This document shows, one piece after another, positions 21,192 to 34,842 of a stretch of 64,000 nt of DNA. Origin of the DNA: Chionis minor (Eukaryota > Chordata > Aves > Charadriiformes > Chionididae); contig VZSF01007302.1 in the NCBI GenBank assembly GCA_013398295.1, positions 186,001-250,000 on the forward strand, read 5' to 3'. The notes below the pieces were generated by a model that was not told the origin of the DNA, did no database searches, and saw only the letters and a list, made by a program, of their open reading frames with translations. A program made the translations under genes and the position numbers. Numbering within the stretch: the stretch's first letter is position 1; every line of letters starts with the position of its first letter.

Positions 21192-24059
21192 GTGTGTGTT
21201 CTGAAATAAGAACGACCCCCACATTTCCAAAATATTATGCTGCAACTCATGCTGATTTGTATATTAAAAACCCAAATATTACAATGACAAATCATAAAAA
21301 TTTGTGTTTGCATTAAACATTTTCCTTTTCTTTCCTTTTGTCCTTCCAAAATAAAATGTTGGAATTATCTCAAACCAATCTCCCACCCACTCTACACAAT
21401 ATTTAAACCGAACTGCAGTGAAGTCAGACTTTTCCTGAATTCCCAATGGATTTTGTCTAGAGTCCGGTGTTGGGGAATGCATAAAGAGGAGCTGCCCTAG
21501 GCCACCGAGTGGTGCTGCTGCATCATGCAGAGAGAGACATGGAGGAGCCTGACAAACCTGTCCGTAAATAGCTCTGCCAGTGGCCTACAGAGCAGGGAAA
21601 AAAAATTCCAAGACCTCGTTAACCGCTATGGTAGGTTAAATGTTTAGATTAGCTTAGTACTGTATTCCCTGGGGTAACCACAGGGCTACAGGTTGTTGTT
21701 CTTTAATCCTGAACATATGGTCAAATCTTAACTAGGGATTGGAAAAGCCATTCCCTGATTTCTATGAGAGGGTTTTTATTAAAAGAAAAATCCAAACAAG
21801 GATTGATTTTGATCCTATGGGAAAGGAGAAAGCATCTAAGGAAACAAAATAGTAAAGAGTCTTTTCAGCACAGAATAAAATGCATTTTATATTTTATATC
21901 TTTTCAAATTCCTCATCATGGAATAATTTAAAATTCATTGCTTTCTTTCTCTTCTCTGAAATAAATCAGATGTGCTTTTTGATCTTCTAAGATAGAAAAC
22001 AGAAGATTTAGTGTGAAGATGATGGTGGGAGCCTAGAAAGTTACGCTGAAATATCAGGCAGGCTGTACTGTGTCTTTGAATGGATGTTTTTGACATCAAA
22101 CCTACACATTCAACCCAGCAGTTACTCTGGAGGGTTAATCCTGAAAGCCATGATGAGAACACCCTTGGGCTCCTGGCTTCTCTGCCCAACTTCAGCTGCT
22201 TTCAAGACTTCACATATAAGAATTCTTGGATGTTTGCAGATCTTGGGTAGGTATACTAATTCTGAAAAGAAGTCACCAAGGCTCTGAGCAAACATCTTCC
22301 AGTGAAGATTGCTCAACCTTCTCATCAGAATAAATTACCAGATACTGCAGAAGCACTACGACCGTGCTCCAGATTCTTGGCAGAATAACAATGGGAAGAG
22401 TATTTTGGAGAGACATGTTTCTCTCCTTTGCCTACCAAACCCCAAGTTTGTTAACAGTGATACAGCTCAGATATAGATGTCTATGTTGTTAAAATCTGAA
22501 TTCAGAATATCAGTTTTAGGACAACCTGTGGAAATTGTTACCCATGGTTTTATTAGGCAGAGGATCAAAGAGCGATCCACTGTTCCTGTATCACTTTATT
22601 TCATAGTGTCTTCCGTAGCCTGCTGACACTCAGATCAGTAGCTCGTAATGGAATTTGTTCCTTACATGAGGTCACCTCACTTAACAGCCGTACCCACAGA
22701 AGCAGGGTAAGAAGAAGCTGCAAAAAACCTCTAAAAAACTTTTTGGCTCATAAGAATCCAGTTTTACTTCACTACTTGCACAGTGAGGCTTAAATCCTGA
22801 AATGTGCTGTTACAAACTTTCCAGAATTCTTGTTGGAGGAAGACTAGGCCAATATTAAGTAGATTGAAGGCTGGTATTTCTGGCATCCTGGCATATTACA
22901 CTGATGGCTCAGAGAAATATTTTTTTGAAAGGTATATGTTTTAAATGTAGCTATTTTTGTCCTATAATCTAAAAAGGAGGAAATATAAATTACCATTATT
23001 TCACTTTAAATATGGGTGGTTGTTAGACACACTAATGTTAAAATGTTGGATTTTAGCTAATTTTGAATTTCTTGATATCTGTAATAGCAGCTAAAACATC
23101 ATATTACTGTATTTTGGTGAAAAGAAAAAGCTTTTTATAGTAATTTTTTTTTTATTATACCCAATTTGTTATTTTAACTGTGTTTGGATGTTATGAAAGG
23201 ATTTACGTTTTTGATAAGGTTAATTTTCTGATTGCTGTAGGAGGAAACTTGCCTTTTATTCACATATTTTTCCACATCTGAGTCCTTGCTAATGCACTGA
23301 AGAAAGTTTCAGTACAACCTTTTACTATACAGGCTTTTGGGCTTGATCCATCAACCTAATTTTCACTAATAAGTTAATCTACTGGAAAGCCAATTAGATT
23401 AACACTGAACTTTATGCCCTGAATTACAACCAAAAGTCAAAATTCATTTAATGAGTGTTGGGAGAACATGCACAAGTATATTTGTGTGTGTATGCATATA
23501 TATGTGTATATTTAAGCACAGAGTGAAGGAACACACAGGCACAATCTGGCTTTAAATTCCTGCATGCTGCTGCTGCCCTTCTCTCTGACACCATATGTTT
23601 ATGTATCCTGCACCAGAATAGGGATGTTTACAAGACAGATAACTGTGCCAATGGCTATGTTTGCTCACATGCATGAGTGTGCGATGGAGTTCATTTGGAT
23701 TTTTTCTGTGCTTAACGTTTGACATGTCTATATCTATTAAGGACAAAGCCTGAGCTTGCGATTGAGCTGGGGTTTTAGGAAGTCTGGACATGGGGAATTC
23801 CTTCTCATTTTTCAGACGATTACCCTGAAACTGTAGTTATGTGGGGGTTTTTTTCACCCGATGGCCTTTCTGACTCTAAAGGGTCCTCAGCAATTTTTCT
23901 CTGGTGTCAGTGATGTAGTGAGCAAAATTGTAGGGCATCTCACTGCATGGGCTTTCACAGGAGTCCTCTCATTGCGTTACTCTTAGGACATAAATGACAT
24001 AAATGACAAGAAACTGGTGCATTAGACTTCACTGATGAAAGCCCATCCAGATGATTATT

Positions 24060-24177
24060 ATAGAAATGTAGAATGGTTTAGGTTGGAAGGGACCTTAAAG
24101 ATCATCTAGTTCCAACCCCTTGTCGTGGGCAAATATACCTCCCACTAGATCAGGTTGCTCAAAGCCTCATCCAACCT
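24060..24177 (-). mobile_element. CR1 LINE 3' end fragment
   Basis: On the plus strand this shows the reverse complement of a CR1 3' end: GAATGGTTTAGGTTGGAAGG followed by GACCTTAAAGATCATCTAGT, the CCAACCCCTTG block, CCTCCCACTAGATCAGGTTG and a final AAGCCTCATCCAACC. About 118 bp remain, a strongly 5'-truncated copy in the same orientation as the host gene. Its subfamily looks like that of the copy at 32.97 kb (both have the CCCACTAGA / TCTAGTGGGAGG block). Confidence 0.85.
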
Positions 24178-25559
24178 TTATCATTATGCGACAGACTAGA
24201 TGGAATACATTATTTTCCCAGAAACAAAGGATAAATAAAATATGCTTGTTATCTGCATTTTGTCTGGAACCCCATTTTTCAGGATTTTAACTCAAGGATT
24301 ACATTCATGACTTACATCGACAGCTGTATGTAGTTAAATAACAACACAGCCAAATCTACAGAAAGATGGACCCAACAGCAGTTATTAAACTGTCTTAGAA
24401 CACCATCTTCAAAATAAATAATTGCCCACATTAGTCAATAAACTCCTGAAGAAGCTAATATTATCTTTGACAAAAGAGGGGTTACCCAGAATATTGACAG
24501 ACAGTGTTATTCACTATTTGACCAGGCTGAATAGGTAAGTGTCACTCTTAGGGAAGTAAAGCAAATCTTCCATTAGTGCTTTAACTGTCATTGTTAATTA
24601 GATGTTATTTGCAGTACTGCTTAGAGACCCTAGAGAAGGTCCATCAGAATGCTGAATTGTCAGTTCCAAAGACCAAATAGACAAACCGAACATAGAATAT
24701 ATTGCTTATTTCTAATTTCTACATGAAGAGGGGAAAGAAAGGGGAAAAAAAAATTATCAAAAGACTTGCCAATGGCTACCCATAGAGTTAGTGGCAGAGA
24801 TCCAGATATTTCATGCCCCTTATTTGCACATTTAGCAGACTTGCTTCCTTGGTTTTCATTTGCTGAGTCCCAGAAAACACAACCACCTCCTCACTATGCT
24901 GCAACGGAGGAGAAATTTGATGTAAGCAATTGTTGCTTCTGATTGAAAATTAACAGGACTGGCAAAGCTAGAGCCCAGAAACAGCCTGTGTACGATGCGC
25001 CTCGGAGCTCAGTGCAGCCTTTTAGTTCCTCTCCTACGTGCCAAATGTGTGCTGGCTGCTTTTGGTGTCAGCTGGCATGGCAACTGCTTTATCTCCCATC
25101 GATTTGTTTATCTGAGCACAACTTGCATTTAACCCTTTTCTTCCAGCATTTGTCTCTTACTAGTGACAGGAGGGGGATGAAAGGCTTCCAAAACCGTTCT
25201 GTCCTGCAGTGACTTGCCCACACTTTGCTCTTATTCCTGTTGTTCCCATCTCAGTATTACGGGTTGGAAGACTGGTCCACACAGGTAAACCTCTAAAAGG
25301 CTGGATTTTGACAGTATTGAGGTCAACTTGCAAAGGTCTCACTTTTTTTACTGCGTGTTGATTCTGTCCCTACAGAAAATGCAGAGACTGGGGCAGAGAG
25401 AGGTTATGGAAAACGTTTCCTACAATCACTTGTTGCTGTGCGGTCCAGCTAGGTGGATAATGAGCTGGTTTAGGCAGAAATACGGAGTTTTTTTCCTGTT
25501 TTATATAGCACTGATTAGGAACCTAATATTTAATTTATAAATACGAAATAAATCAGCTA

Positions 25560-25800
25560 GCTCTCACGCCCGGCTCCGCAGCACCCACCACACTGTGCCT
25601 TTTCATTCCCTTCCCTGTTGCTGCATGCTGCTCTCGTGCACCAGCAATCTGTTCAGCCGGCTGGCAAAGCCGCGATCGGGAACAGCAGTCTACTTAGCAG
25701 CTTTTTTGGGGCTTTCTGAGCTGCCCACACATCTCCCACTTGCACACTCTGCCCTCTACCCCCTCCGGTACCTTGATCCCGCATGCACGCTGTCCAGACA
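25560..25800. other. CpG-richer patch within an AT-rich intron
   Basis: About a dozen CpG pairs fall in roughly 240 bases (for example ACGCCCGGCTCCGCAG and AGCCGCGATCGGG), in contrast to the CpG-poor, AT-rich surroundings. It could be a regulatory element, an internal promoter or chance. A 152-codon open frame starting at 25595 on the plus strand crosses it but resembles no protein I know. Confidence 0.5.
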
Positions 25801-28800
25801 TCCTGGTTCCTTCATTACGGTTCTTTTTTTTGGGAAAGTGGAAGAGATCCCGAATCAGCTGCTAGATCTTTACAATTTTATTAGTAGGATCTGTAGAAAG
25901 TGGCAGCCAGGCAAGGTTACAGACTACCTGTCCTTACAGGTTCCCACAACTTTCTCTATGCCTAAGCGCTTCCCTCCACTTTCCAGGGGTTTTGGTCTCT
26001 CCAGCCTCATGCCCCATAGACAATCCTTTAAACTACAAATTACAAGTCATTAGTCCCTTGGCTGTGTATTGCCATTTGCCTGGTCAAAGGGATTTGTGAG
26101 CATAGTGCTCATACAGAGATACTATAAAATAAAGTGGTACGGTTCACTGCATTTAAAAAACTGGAAAACTGAGGCAGAGGGAAATTAAGTGTAAAACTAG
26201 GAAGACTGGCTCATATTTTGATGTTTGAGTAAGAACTAGCGCCTCAGGATATCTGAGGAAATGGACATGTGGGGCAAATTTATCCCATCCAATTTACCCA
26301 CCTGAAGATGAGTTCATCTGTTTTTTAGGCCTCTTCTCATAAAGGCCAAAGAGACTGGCAATCCCAGAGGGTGATTTGTTTTAGATATCTACCGCAGGAT
26401 GAGAAGAAGTAGCTTCTGCAACTTCTTTGTTACCCAGTACTTGGTGCAAAACATTGCAGTAAAGGCAGTGATGGAACTGATATGCAAGTCCTTTCTTCCT
26501 ATATTCCATACTAATTTCAGGGCACATGGTTTCATGTCATAGAGACCAGAAAACCCAGTGAATCATGCCTGCAGATCATGGGGGAGTACCAATGAGGTCC
26601 CATATGGAAAACACAAAAGCCATAGTATATAGGGCTAGCTAAAGCAGGACTGATGTACAGATATGGTCAATAACATGCAAGATTATGACTTTTGTCTTTT
26701 CTTCCTCTTTCTTATCAAAAGCTATGAAACTAGCAGTGGACTGAGGTCACCATAGCAACTGCTAGGCATCATCTAAATGTTATGTGTATCCTTCCTATGA
26801 GACTGGCTTTCACAGGAGCATCCATCAGAGTGCAAGCTCAACGCAAATACTGTTGAAGGGTCTCCTGGCTCTGAAGAGGGCAGGGATCATATTTCAGAGA
26901 AAAAAGAAATATTGTCCAATGGAGAGTATCAGTTATGGAATAAGTCCCAGAGAAGAAAGTATATTAAAACGCTTGCTTAAAGGCAAGAATGTATGTGTGC
27001 CCACTACACCTAAAATCTTGCAAACTGGAACTCCTTTCTCAGTTATTTGAGTCAGGAGGAGAAACAAGAATAGAGCAAAGGCTGTTAGTAAAGGTTGAAG
27101 CATCAGCCCATGTCGCACCTACAGTGATACTTCACTGTATTACCCTTTTGCTGTCCAAGTTCTCCAAACTACTCAGCATGTTCCAACCTGGCATGCTTCC
27201 CAGAGGAGTATGATTTTATTTTCCAACACCAAATCAGCTTTCAGATCATATTATCCAAGGTCTTGAGGGGCATTACAGCTTTCCCCTGGCCACTGCAGGA
27301 CATCATCTTGCAAAGGACCAAGGACTTGATCTTTAGCTGAAATGCTCTCAGTCACATTGTGTGTTTGACTATCAGAGGCACAAAGTCTTACATTCCCGTA
27401 ATTTGGTTGGAAAGACCATAAAATGTCCTTTTCTTGTAAAAAGCATCAATGTGGCCTCAACTACGTGATTGGAAATGTAGATACAGTAACTATTCTTTGA
27501 CGGCAATATTTTCCTCCCATTTCCCTCTGCATTGCAGGCACACTTTATGACGCTGTGACCGAGGAGGCATGCTTAATTATAGCTTGTCCTCCTCGCTTTG
27601 GAACAGCTGAAGTAATCCCATGGTTTCACTGCCTGTAGAAAGTCTAGGGATGAAAACCAACAGGAAACTTGTTAGTCTAGAAAGCACTATTATCTTGCTT
27701 ATTGTCAAAACTTATTATTTGTAATATTGACAGCCGGTAGGACTCTTGTATCCCTTCTTTATCTCAGGATTCTTTCTAGGACTTGCTGAACACTGAGCAA
27801 CAATAACACATATGCAGTCTGTAGACAGCTTTGGAAGCTAAAACCTTCAGCTGGTATATATATAAAAAAACCCAGATGCCTTTGCAGTGAACTTGTTTCT
27901 GAATGCTACATAGGATCTTATATAAAGTGAAGGATGAAACTAAGGTATGCACAGAGTCTTGATTCCTTCAAAGACTAATTAAGCTCTGATGGCTCATTAT
28001 TATTCCCATGATGGAAGTGCTATAGGATGGGTCATGTCTGTTTTTCAGAGGCTATTCCTGGTTCCAGTGTTTTTCTTCCTCCGCCTTTCATGCAGGATAT
28101 TGAAATACCCACCAGAGGTGAGATATACTCGAATAGAAATCTAGGCTTTTGCATTGATCTTTTGCCTTGACTATTTGACAGGCAAATGCAATTTCCAATT
28201 TCAGTCTGATGCAATGCTGACCTTAATTTCAGCTAGTAGCAAAGAAATCCTGCATCTTCTACTTCAGTAGAAAATAAGTGCACAATCTTCCAGATACATT
28301 TAGTTGTTTAGAAGGACCCTGGTCTTTAACAGTCACATTTTCTTTATCTATATGAAAAAATATCAATACATAACCCAAACAAATAGGAACTATAACTTGC
28401 AAATATTCTTGACAACTTTCACTTTGGGAAGACAGTGGCTCTTGCTGTCTGTTCACCCAGCTTGGGAGTAATGTTCCATTTTCACAGTGGTACTTAGTCA
28501 GCGCTTAAAGACTTTACCAGGGCTGTTTCCCCAGAAATGACACCGAAGGCTTTTCCACATATGAACATGTAGTATCACTTCCCCTCTCATTAACTCTTGC
28601 CTTGTCGTTTTATTCTGTTTGATTAGGGATACTATCTAAACCCAGACAGGAGAAAAAAACCACAGATGGCTTCCCAAATCCAATTAACCCCGCATTCATA
28701 AATCCCATTGTCCACCCACGATATCTCTAGTGCAGAATAGGGGAGGCTTGGTGTTCTTATGACAAAGTACTTGAGCATCTCCCAGTGTTTTTAATGGGAT

Positions 28801-31388
28801 CAGTAACAGACTATTTTCAATTTCTTGTTCTCAAGGACAATAAAGCTTGTTGGCTGAGCACTGAAGTCATAAATTCCAGAGTAACAGCAAGACAAACACT
28901 TTGGTCTAAAAAAGTGAGCATAGGATGTAATTCCCTCTTAAACTCTGTAATACTTGGATACATTCTTTATTCTACTGGATTTTAATTAGGACCCTTTAAT
29001 CCTGGTATCAACATGGGATGCATTTTATGACTTTGATAAAAATAATGCACATTTTCTTCATCTTACATCATAAACCTTGCGTTGTAATAATGTGCTTTTG
29101 GGTGTAGCAGGTGGCGTCCTAGACTGAACACTAGATAAACGTTTTGAATTGCTGGAAGATTCAGTAAGAGCTAATCATATTTATTATTTGGATTTGTGAA
29201 TGAAAGCATTTTCTCAATGTGGAGCATATGGCAATGCTCAGAAACTGCCTATTATCATTTGTATTAGTTTTTACTGCAAATCAAAGATCTAAAAATACGC
29301 TCATTTCTGATCTGGCTATTGGGTCTCTTTCAATGATCCATTTAAGTAATGTGGCTTTATAGGTTCCAGAATATCTCAGCTGTGCAGGACAAAGAAAGAA
29401 AAGCACAGACTTGGCTTCTGTAGATTTCCACTGTTAGACAGTATCACCTTTGTATGGAAAAAAAAGGGAAAAAGAACAAAACAGAGAAAATTTCCCAGCT
29501 GGGAGCGCAGATCACTATGCTGGGGCCATCTCTAGGTCTTGCTATATCATACTGCAATGCAACATCACAGCTTGACATACCTTTTTTTCTTTTCTTCTTT
29601 TGCAAGGGTACCTTAGAATGCTTTAAATATCCACCACTCTGGAGTGGTTGTCTCTGGAGCTGGTACTGGGAGGGCACCGGAGAAAGCATCATATACAACA
29701 GCAACAGCATGGAAGTTATAGGTTCCAGTGAAAATAAAATTGTGAACTGATGGATATTAATCAAAGAAAAAAAATGTGAAGGAGGAAAGAAACTAATATT
29801 TAGGAACCTTCCAGAAGGAAAACTACTGTAAATCCTGAACCTACTAGATTAGAAAAAACTCAGGAGTTAATATGTTTTTTTTCATGTGGAGAGATTTTGA
29901 GAATGGTCTTTTTGTTCGCAGTTTGCATCTGAAAGGAAATGAAAAATTCTGGTGATTTTGGAGGAACAGAGAGATGAAATGAAATTTTACAAGGAAGGGT
30001 CACTAAATACACAGCATGGGATTTAACATTAGGCTTTCTGTGTGATGTTGATAGCCGTTGAAATGTTACTCCTCATTTCAATTGCAGTGAAGGTTAGAGT
30101 AGAGCGTATTTTCAATTAAAAACAGCCAACAGATGGTAACTTCAGCTAAATCCATAGATAATTTTTCAGTGAAACATCTCTCCAGATGCCAGTTTAGTTG
30201 GTTAATTTTTATTTTGTATTCTTTTATTAATATTATCATTATTTTAGTTTTATTTTATTTTACGGCGTGTGAAAATCAGACATCAAAGTCAAGGAAGCCA
30301 AATTCCTTTCTGAAATTTGTAAAAAAACCCCAGCCCTCTCCAGTGACTTCATTCATCTCAAGATAAGCATTTGAGATAGGTCAGAGGAAACATCTTCTAC
30401 AAGTACCCATTGCTTTCTATTTACTGAACCAGAAGTCCATGTGATCAGTTCAGCCTTTTAGATATCCAAAGCCAAGTGAGGTGCTTCCCACCCTCTCTTC
30501 AAGATTGACACATATGGTTTGCCTGTTGTCATACGAGCACTTTTACATACAGGTACTTCAGTGTTTCGTAAGATAAACTTTTTAAAAGTATAATTTAAAG
30601 TTATTGCTACTGTTTTAAAAATTATTTATGATTGCATAAAAGTGTTGCTGTATTAAGAATAAATATCCTGTTAATAAATAATAGCCTTGGTGCCTTGCCT
30701 AGTTACATATTCTAGAAGCATGGGAGCAACTAGAGGATACCGTAACAATCAACAATCTATAAAATGTGATTAGCTGCGTCTCAGAAATATTTTAGTTATC
30801 TAATAACCCTTTCTTTAAGGAACAGTCATAAAATGTGACTTTTTTCATTAAGCCCTCATTGAAACAAATATACTTGGCTAATTAAAATTAGCAGCAATGA
30901 TAGCGAAAACTCATGCTGATTCACCCAGGAGAGTGATTATGGACGTAGATATTTCCACCTCGGGGGTCACTAGTGCAAATCCAGTTGGATCCGTAGAGAT
31001 TTCAAACTACTGCAGATTAAATGTTTATTTGTTTATCTAATGAATTATGAATCTTGGGTTTGTTCCTACTGAACAGATGTCCAAAAACCCCTCAAACCCA
31101 GCACTACAAGAGGTAACAGCTGTCACTTTTGTTAGTGATCCTGTAAGGAGATAAAAAAAAGCAGGACATATGTTTACCCTGGACTGATTACTCCCCTAGA
31201 GTCATGCTATCACCCTTCCACAGGTCAAATGTGAAGTACAGTATGTGAACGGGTCTGGAAATCCTAGGCGGATAATTTTAAAATATTATTGCAATCCTTT
31301 ATTTTACATAGCTCAAGCTGTAGTAGAGCTGTTCATTTTATATAATTTTTTTTATTTATTTTTCTGAAACATATATTACCTTCTCATT

Positions 31389-31407
31389 TAAAAAAAAAAA
31401 AAAAAAA
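31389..31407. repeat. Poly-A run
   Basis: About 19 uninterrupted A, next to the possible old LINE remnant at 31428. Confidence 0.9.
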
Positions 31408-31427
31408 GTCTTTTGTATTGATTACAG

Positions 31428-31537
31428 GTTAGTTAAACATTGGAATAGATTGCATTGAGCTAACTTTGTCTTTGAAGAGGGAGATGGACTAGATGATTTC
31501 TCAAGAGTCCTCCTAGCCTTAATTACTTCAGAAATTG
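31428..31537 (+). mobile_element. Possible very old CR1/LINE 3' remnant
   Basis: The stretch AACATTGGAATAGATTGC, then GAGATGGACTAGATGATTTC and AGAGTCCTCCTAGCCTTAAT, resembles the H-W-N-R-L to 3' end part of CR1 with many changes. It directly follows a run of about 19 A (31389-31407). The match is by eye only and could be coincidence. Confidence 0.4.
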
Positions 31538-32138
31538 TAACACCATGGAAAAGAAACTTGATCAGCAAAAGTGAAAAGGCACTATATTTTTGTGGGATAT
31601 AAACAGAAGCATCAGAGATATCCCTCAAAATATAGTTAAAACATCCATGGCAGAGGTGTCAGGGTAGGTTGGCAGTGGAGGAAATTTCCTGTGCTGTAGG
31701 TGTACGTGGCATCACTCTTTATAGTATCCGACTCGTGATATCCCTGAGCATCGCATCCAAAACAGGCAGGGAGGGAGAGAAAAGTGGTATGTTGTGTCAC
31801 CATGTGTTAGCACACTGTAGCTGGAGGGTATGTAGGCGAAGTAGATTACAAGCTATCAAAAAGGAGGAGTCCTAATGGAAATTCGGACAGGCGCTCTATA
31901 AGCAGCAGGCTTCCTGCAGTTATATCAGAAGATAACGATGTATCAGCCATCTGCTGATGCACAATAAATAACAAAAAAGCATTTTGCCTGCAGGCTGAAA
32001 GCCTCACTGATAACTGTATAGCAAAACTTTTGGTTGAGTGTATATCATGCCCAAAGGACGAACAGAATTGGTTTGACAATCAGGCTGAATGACAAGTAGC
32101 CAACAAAAATTGATTACACAGTCATAGAAAATTGGGGG

Positions 32139-32217
32139 AAAAAACCCAAAAAACCAAAAAACAACCAGAAAAACAATCAAAACAAAACCCAACCAAAAAC
32201 CTCACACACAAAAAAAG
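32139..32217. repeat. A-rich low-complexity tract with C interruptions
   Basis: Almost only A and C (AAAACCCAAAAAACCAAAAA, then ACAACCAG, CAAAACAAAACCCAACC, CACACACAAAAAAA). On the minus strand it is T/G-rich and gives a false open frame. Confidence 0.85.
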
Positions 32218-32964
32218 TCTTGAAAGAGGGAATAGTATTTCCTTGCCCATACTCAGTACAAAGCCTTCTGGATGCTGACATGTTTTTTTTCTATTATCAC
32301 TAAATGTGGATGGCTTAATAAGTGCCATCATACTCACTGAGTCAACACTGAACCAATATTAAAGCAGTAAAGATTATGTTTAATTATACTGTCTATAATT
32401 AAAGCACAGAGAATTACAGTAGTAATTATATTTTCATACCTGATAATTTAAAGAAGGACTTATCTTTCCCCGTTCAAAAATTAGGTGCCTGGTTTAAGTG
32501 AATTGCCCTCAGTACTTGCCTGATAAAGAGAGGTGTCTCCAAGGTACCTTGGATTTGCCACATGTCTCTTGGAATAACATAAATTGCCTTCTGTGGGTCT
32601 CTTTCTCTCTACTGTCTAAGGATGGAGTCTAGCAGACTAGCATAGAGAAAACGCTCAGGTTTCATACGGATAAGTTTAGATAAGGTTATGACACCCTTAA
32701 ATTCCTTTGCATTTCACAAACACTTGCTTCAGTGTCTGGAGGAATTTAAATGGATGTATTTAAAGGTGAGGATTTCAGTGGTCCTGGGTCTGTGTAGGAA
32801 ACACTGTTTCCTGCAAATTGTGCTCTATGTGGGCAGCTCAGAGAAGGTGGATTTTGGATTCAAGACTGTAAATGAATAATTCCTTGGTGAAATAATCTGC
32901 AAAAATGGATAACAGGGGAAAAAGATGAACTTGTTCCCCAATGGACAATGCTAATTAAATGATC

Positions 32965-33517
32965 TGTTGTGGCCTTGATGGGTGCTGGGAGGAGATGGAC
33001 AATACTGTGTCCAGCTTTGGATCCCTCAACAGAAGAAGGACATGGACCTGTTGGAGTGGGTCCAGAGGAGGCCACGAAGATGATCAGAGAGCTGGAGCAC
33101 CTCTGCTATGAGGACAGGCTGGGACAGTCGGGGTTGTTCAGCCTGGAGAAGAGAAGCCTCTGGGGAGACCTTAGAGCAGCCTTCCAGTATATGAAAGGGG
33201 CCCACAAGAAGGCTGGAGAGGGAGTTTTTACAAGGGTGTGTAGTGAGAGGACGAGGGGCAATGGCTTCAAATGGGAAGAGAGATCTAGATTAGATACTAG
33301 GAAGAAATCTTTCACTCTGATGTGGTGAGGCACTGGAACAGGTTGTTTAGGGAAGCTGTGGATGCTCCATCCCTGGAAGTGTTCAAGGCCAGGTTGGATG
33401 GGGCTTTCAGCAACCATGTCTAGTGGGAGGTGTCCCTGCCCATGGCAGGGGGGTTGGAACTAGGTGATCTTTAAGGTCCCTTCCAACCTAAATCGTTCTA
33501 TGATTCTATGATTCTAA
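32965..33517 (+). mobile_element. CR1 LINE 3' fragment with octamer tail
   Basis: About 550 bp of a 5'-truncated CR1. It begins near the CAATACTGTGTCCAGCTTTG block and includes GAGCACCTCTGCTATGAGGA, TTGTTCAGCCTGGAGAAGAG, the CACTGGAACAGGTTG block, TCTAGTGGGAGGTGTCCCTG and a clean tail ending TTCTATGATTCTATGATTCT. The reading frame from 32969 to 33328 is a remnant of the CR1 ORF2 C-terminus, not a host gene. It is antisense to the receptor gene. Confidence 0.93.
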
Positions 33518-34734
33518 AACTGTGTTAATTATCTGGAAGGGCTTGTTGTTAGCTAGCATTTATGGGAGGACTTTGCCTCTCACAATCATTCAGCTGGTAA
33601 GATAATTTCATGGAATCATTTAAAAAGAAAAAAAAAATTCAAGAGAATATCTAATCAATCTATGTGTCTGCTGTGAATGGTTTATTAATTATTTTCCCCT
33701 GTCCACAAACTCTCATTTTTACCTGGCAAATTTTCATGCATTTCAAAGGTTAAAAAAGTCAAGAAAGGATGCGGGGGTTTTGGTATCATGTAAACAGTAG
33801 CCTGCACAGAGATCCTTCCCATTAAAAAGCGCTAGGTAATATTAATAACTAGGTCAAATAGTACTACCACTACTAAGGTAGGTTCTCCTTTAAATAGCAA
33901 CTTGATGAGAGAAGCAGCTAGGTTGTATAAGGATTGAAGCTGGGGTCTAAGAGGCTTTGGTTACCAAGTATGGTGAGCGCATGGGACTTTTGGTCCAAGT
34001 TTAAAATGGTAGCGGAAAGAGAAAAAAGAAAATGCACCAGCCTAGTTGACCATCTGCAGATATTTTTGCAAGACAAGGGACAACTCGTTTAGGCAGCAAT
34101 GCATGCTGGAGGCAGAAACAGCCCAAATTTCCAATTTTTCATTTGCTTGTTTGATTGCTAGTACCAGCTGCAAAGGTCAGAAGGATGGTGATGTCTCATT
34201 TCTACAGACCACAGAAAGGCATGATGGAGCTTTTGCATCTCTCCAGGAATCTTTAATTCCCACTGACTCTGCCCTGGACTCCCAACAGAGGAGCTCCTCA
34301 CCTTGGTCATCTCATGCCTGTGTTCCTCTTAGGCATAAGCAGAACCCAGCTCTGAGTTTTAGTTACTTTCTGAAATAGGTTTGAATTGTGATGATTAGTT
34401 ATCCAAGACCCAAACAGTTTTAGGTCTCATTGATTTCAGTGGAGACTCAAGGGTAGAATATCCCCTTTAGCAACGAGAGTTGGTGATATTTTCATGTTGC
34501 GTAGTCTGTGACGGGTTTTTTTTCCACACATTCCTCCCACTCCTGCACCCCACCTCCCAGCCCTCCCCAGTCCTGGTTTTCTACAGTATTTTTTTTTTAC
34601 ACTGAAACCCAACTCCACACCTCTGTAGCATGTTTGATTTCCCTTTATACTGAGTATCTAAGTGAGGTTTTACACTCATGCTCGCCGTGCAGCTTTATGA
34701 GACAGAGGCAAAGAACAAAGAGAAAATACTTTAC

Positions 34735-34842
34735 CGTCTTCAGAGATGATAAATCTGAACAGTGCAGGACATTTGACAAAGACAATTTCGCCCACACTTG
34801 CAGGTTTCCAGCATGTAATATTGTCCCACATTCCTGGGCAAC
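34735..34842 (-). CDS. ADCYAP1R1: PAC1 receptor exon: ectodomain core with [11 protein letters not shown]
   Basis: The exon begins after CTACAG and its first two bases complete the glycine left open by the previous exon. It encodes [14 protein letters not shown], the class B GPCR signature (conserved D and W of the hormone-binding fold, plus the N-I-T glycosylation sequon), then [20 protein letters not shown]. Ectodomain cysteines three and four are present. The donor is GACG|GTAAAG, leaving phase 1. Length is 108 bp. The end of the exon (FIISED) differs from the mammalian IFNPDQ, as expected for the variable stretch just before the alternatively spliced insert. It is separated by very long introns on both sides (about 27.8 kb and 13.9 kb). 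Confidence 0.96.

Larger units (their letters stand above)
20877..34734 (-). other. ADCYAP1R1: Intron of about 13.9 kb before the 36 bp cassette
   Basis: It contains the CR1 copies at 24060 and 32965, a possible old remnant at 31428, poly-T/G and A-rich tracts, and the CpG-richer patch at 25560-25800. Further small cassette exons could be hidden here; I recognised none. Confidence 0.85.

Noticed and set aside
25595..26053. 152-codon open frame on the plus strand
   Set aside because: No domain, signal or family resemblance; it lies in a locally GC-richer stretch where stop codons are rarer, and sits antisense inside an intron.
29444..29764. Overlapping open frames of about 100 codons on both strands
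   Set aside because: No family resemblance and only A-rich/T-rich low-complexity stretches; taken as chance.
32969..33328. 119-codon open frame that could look like a gene
   Set aside because: It is the CR1 ORF2 C-terminal remnant and runs in step with the CR1 nucleotide match.
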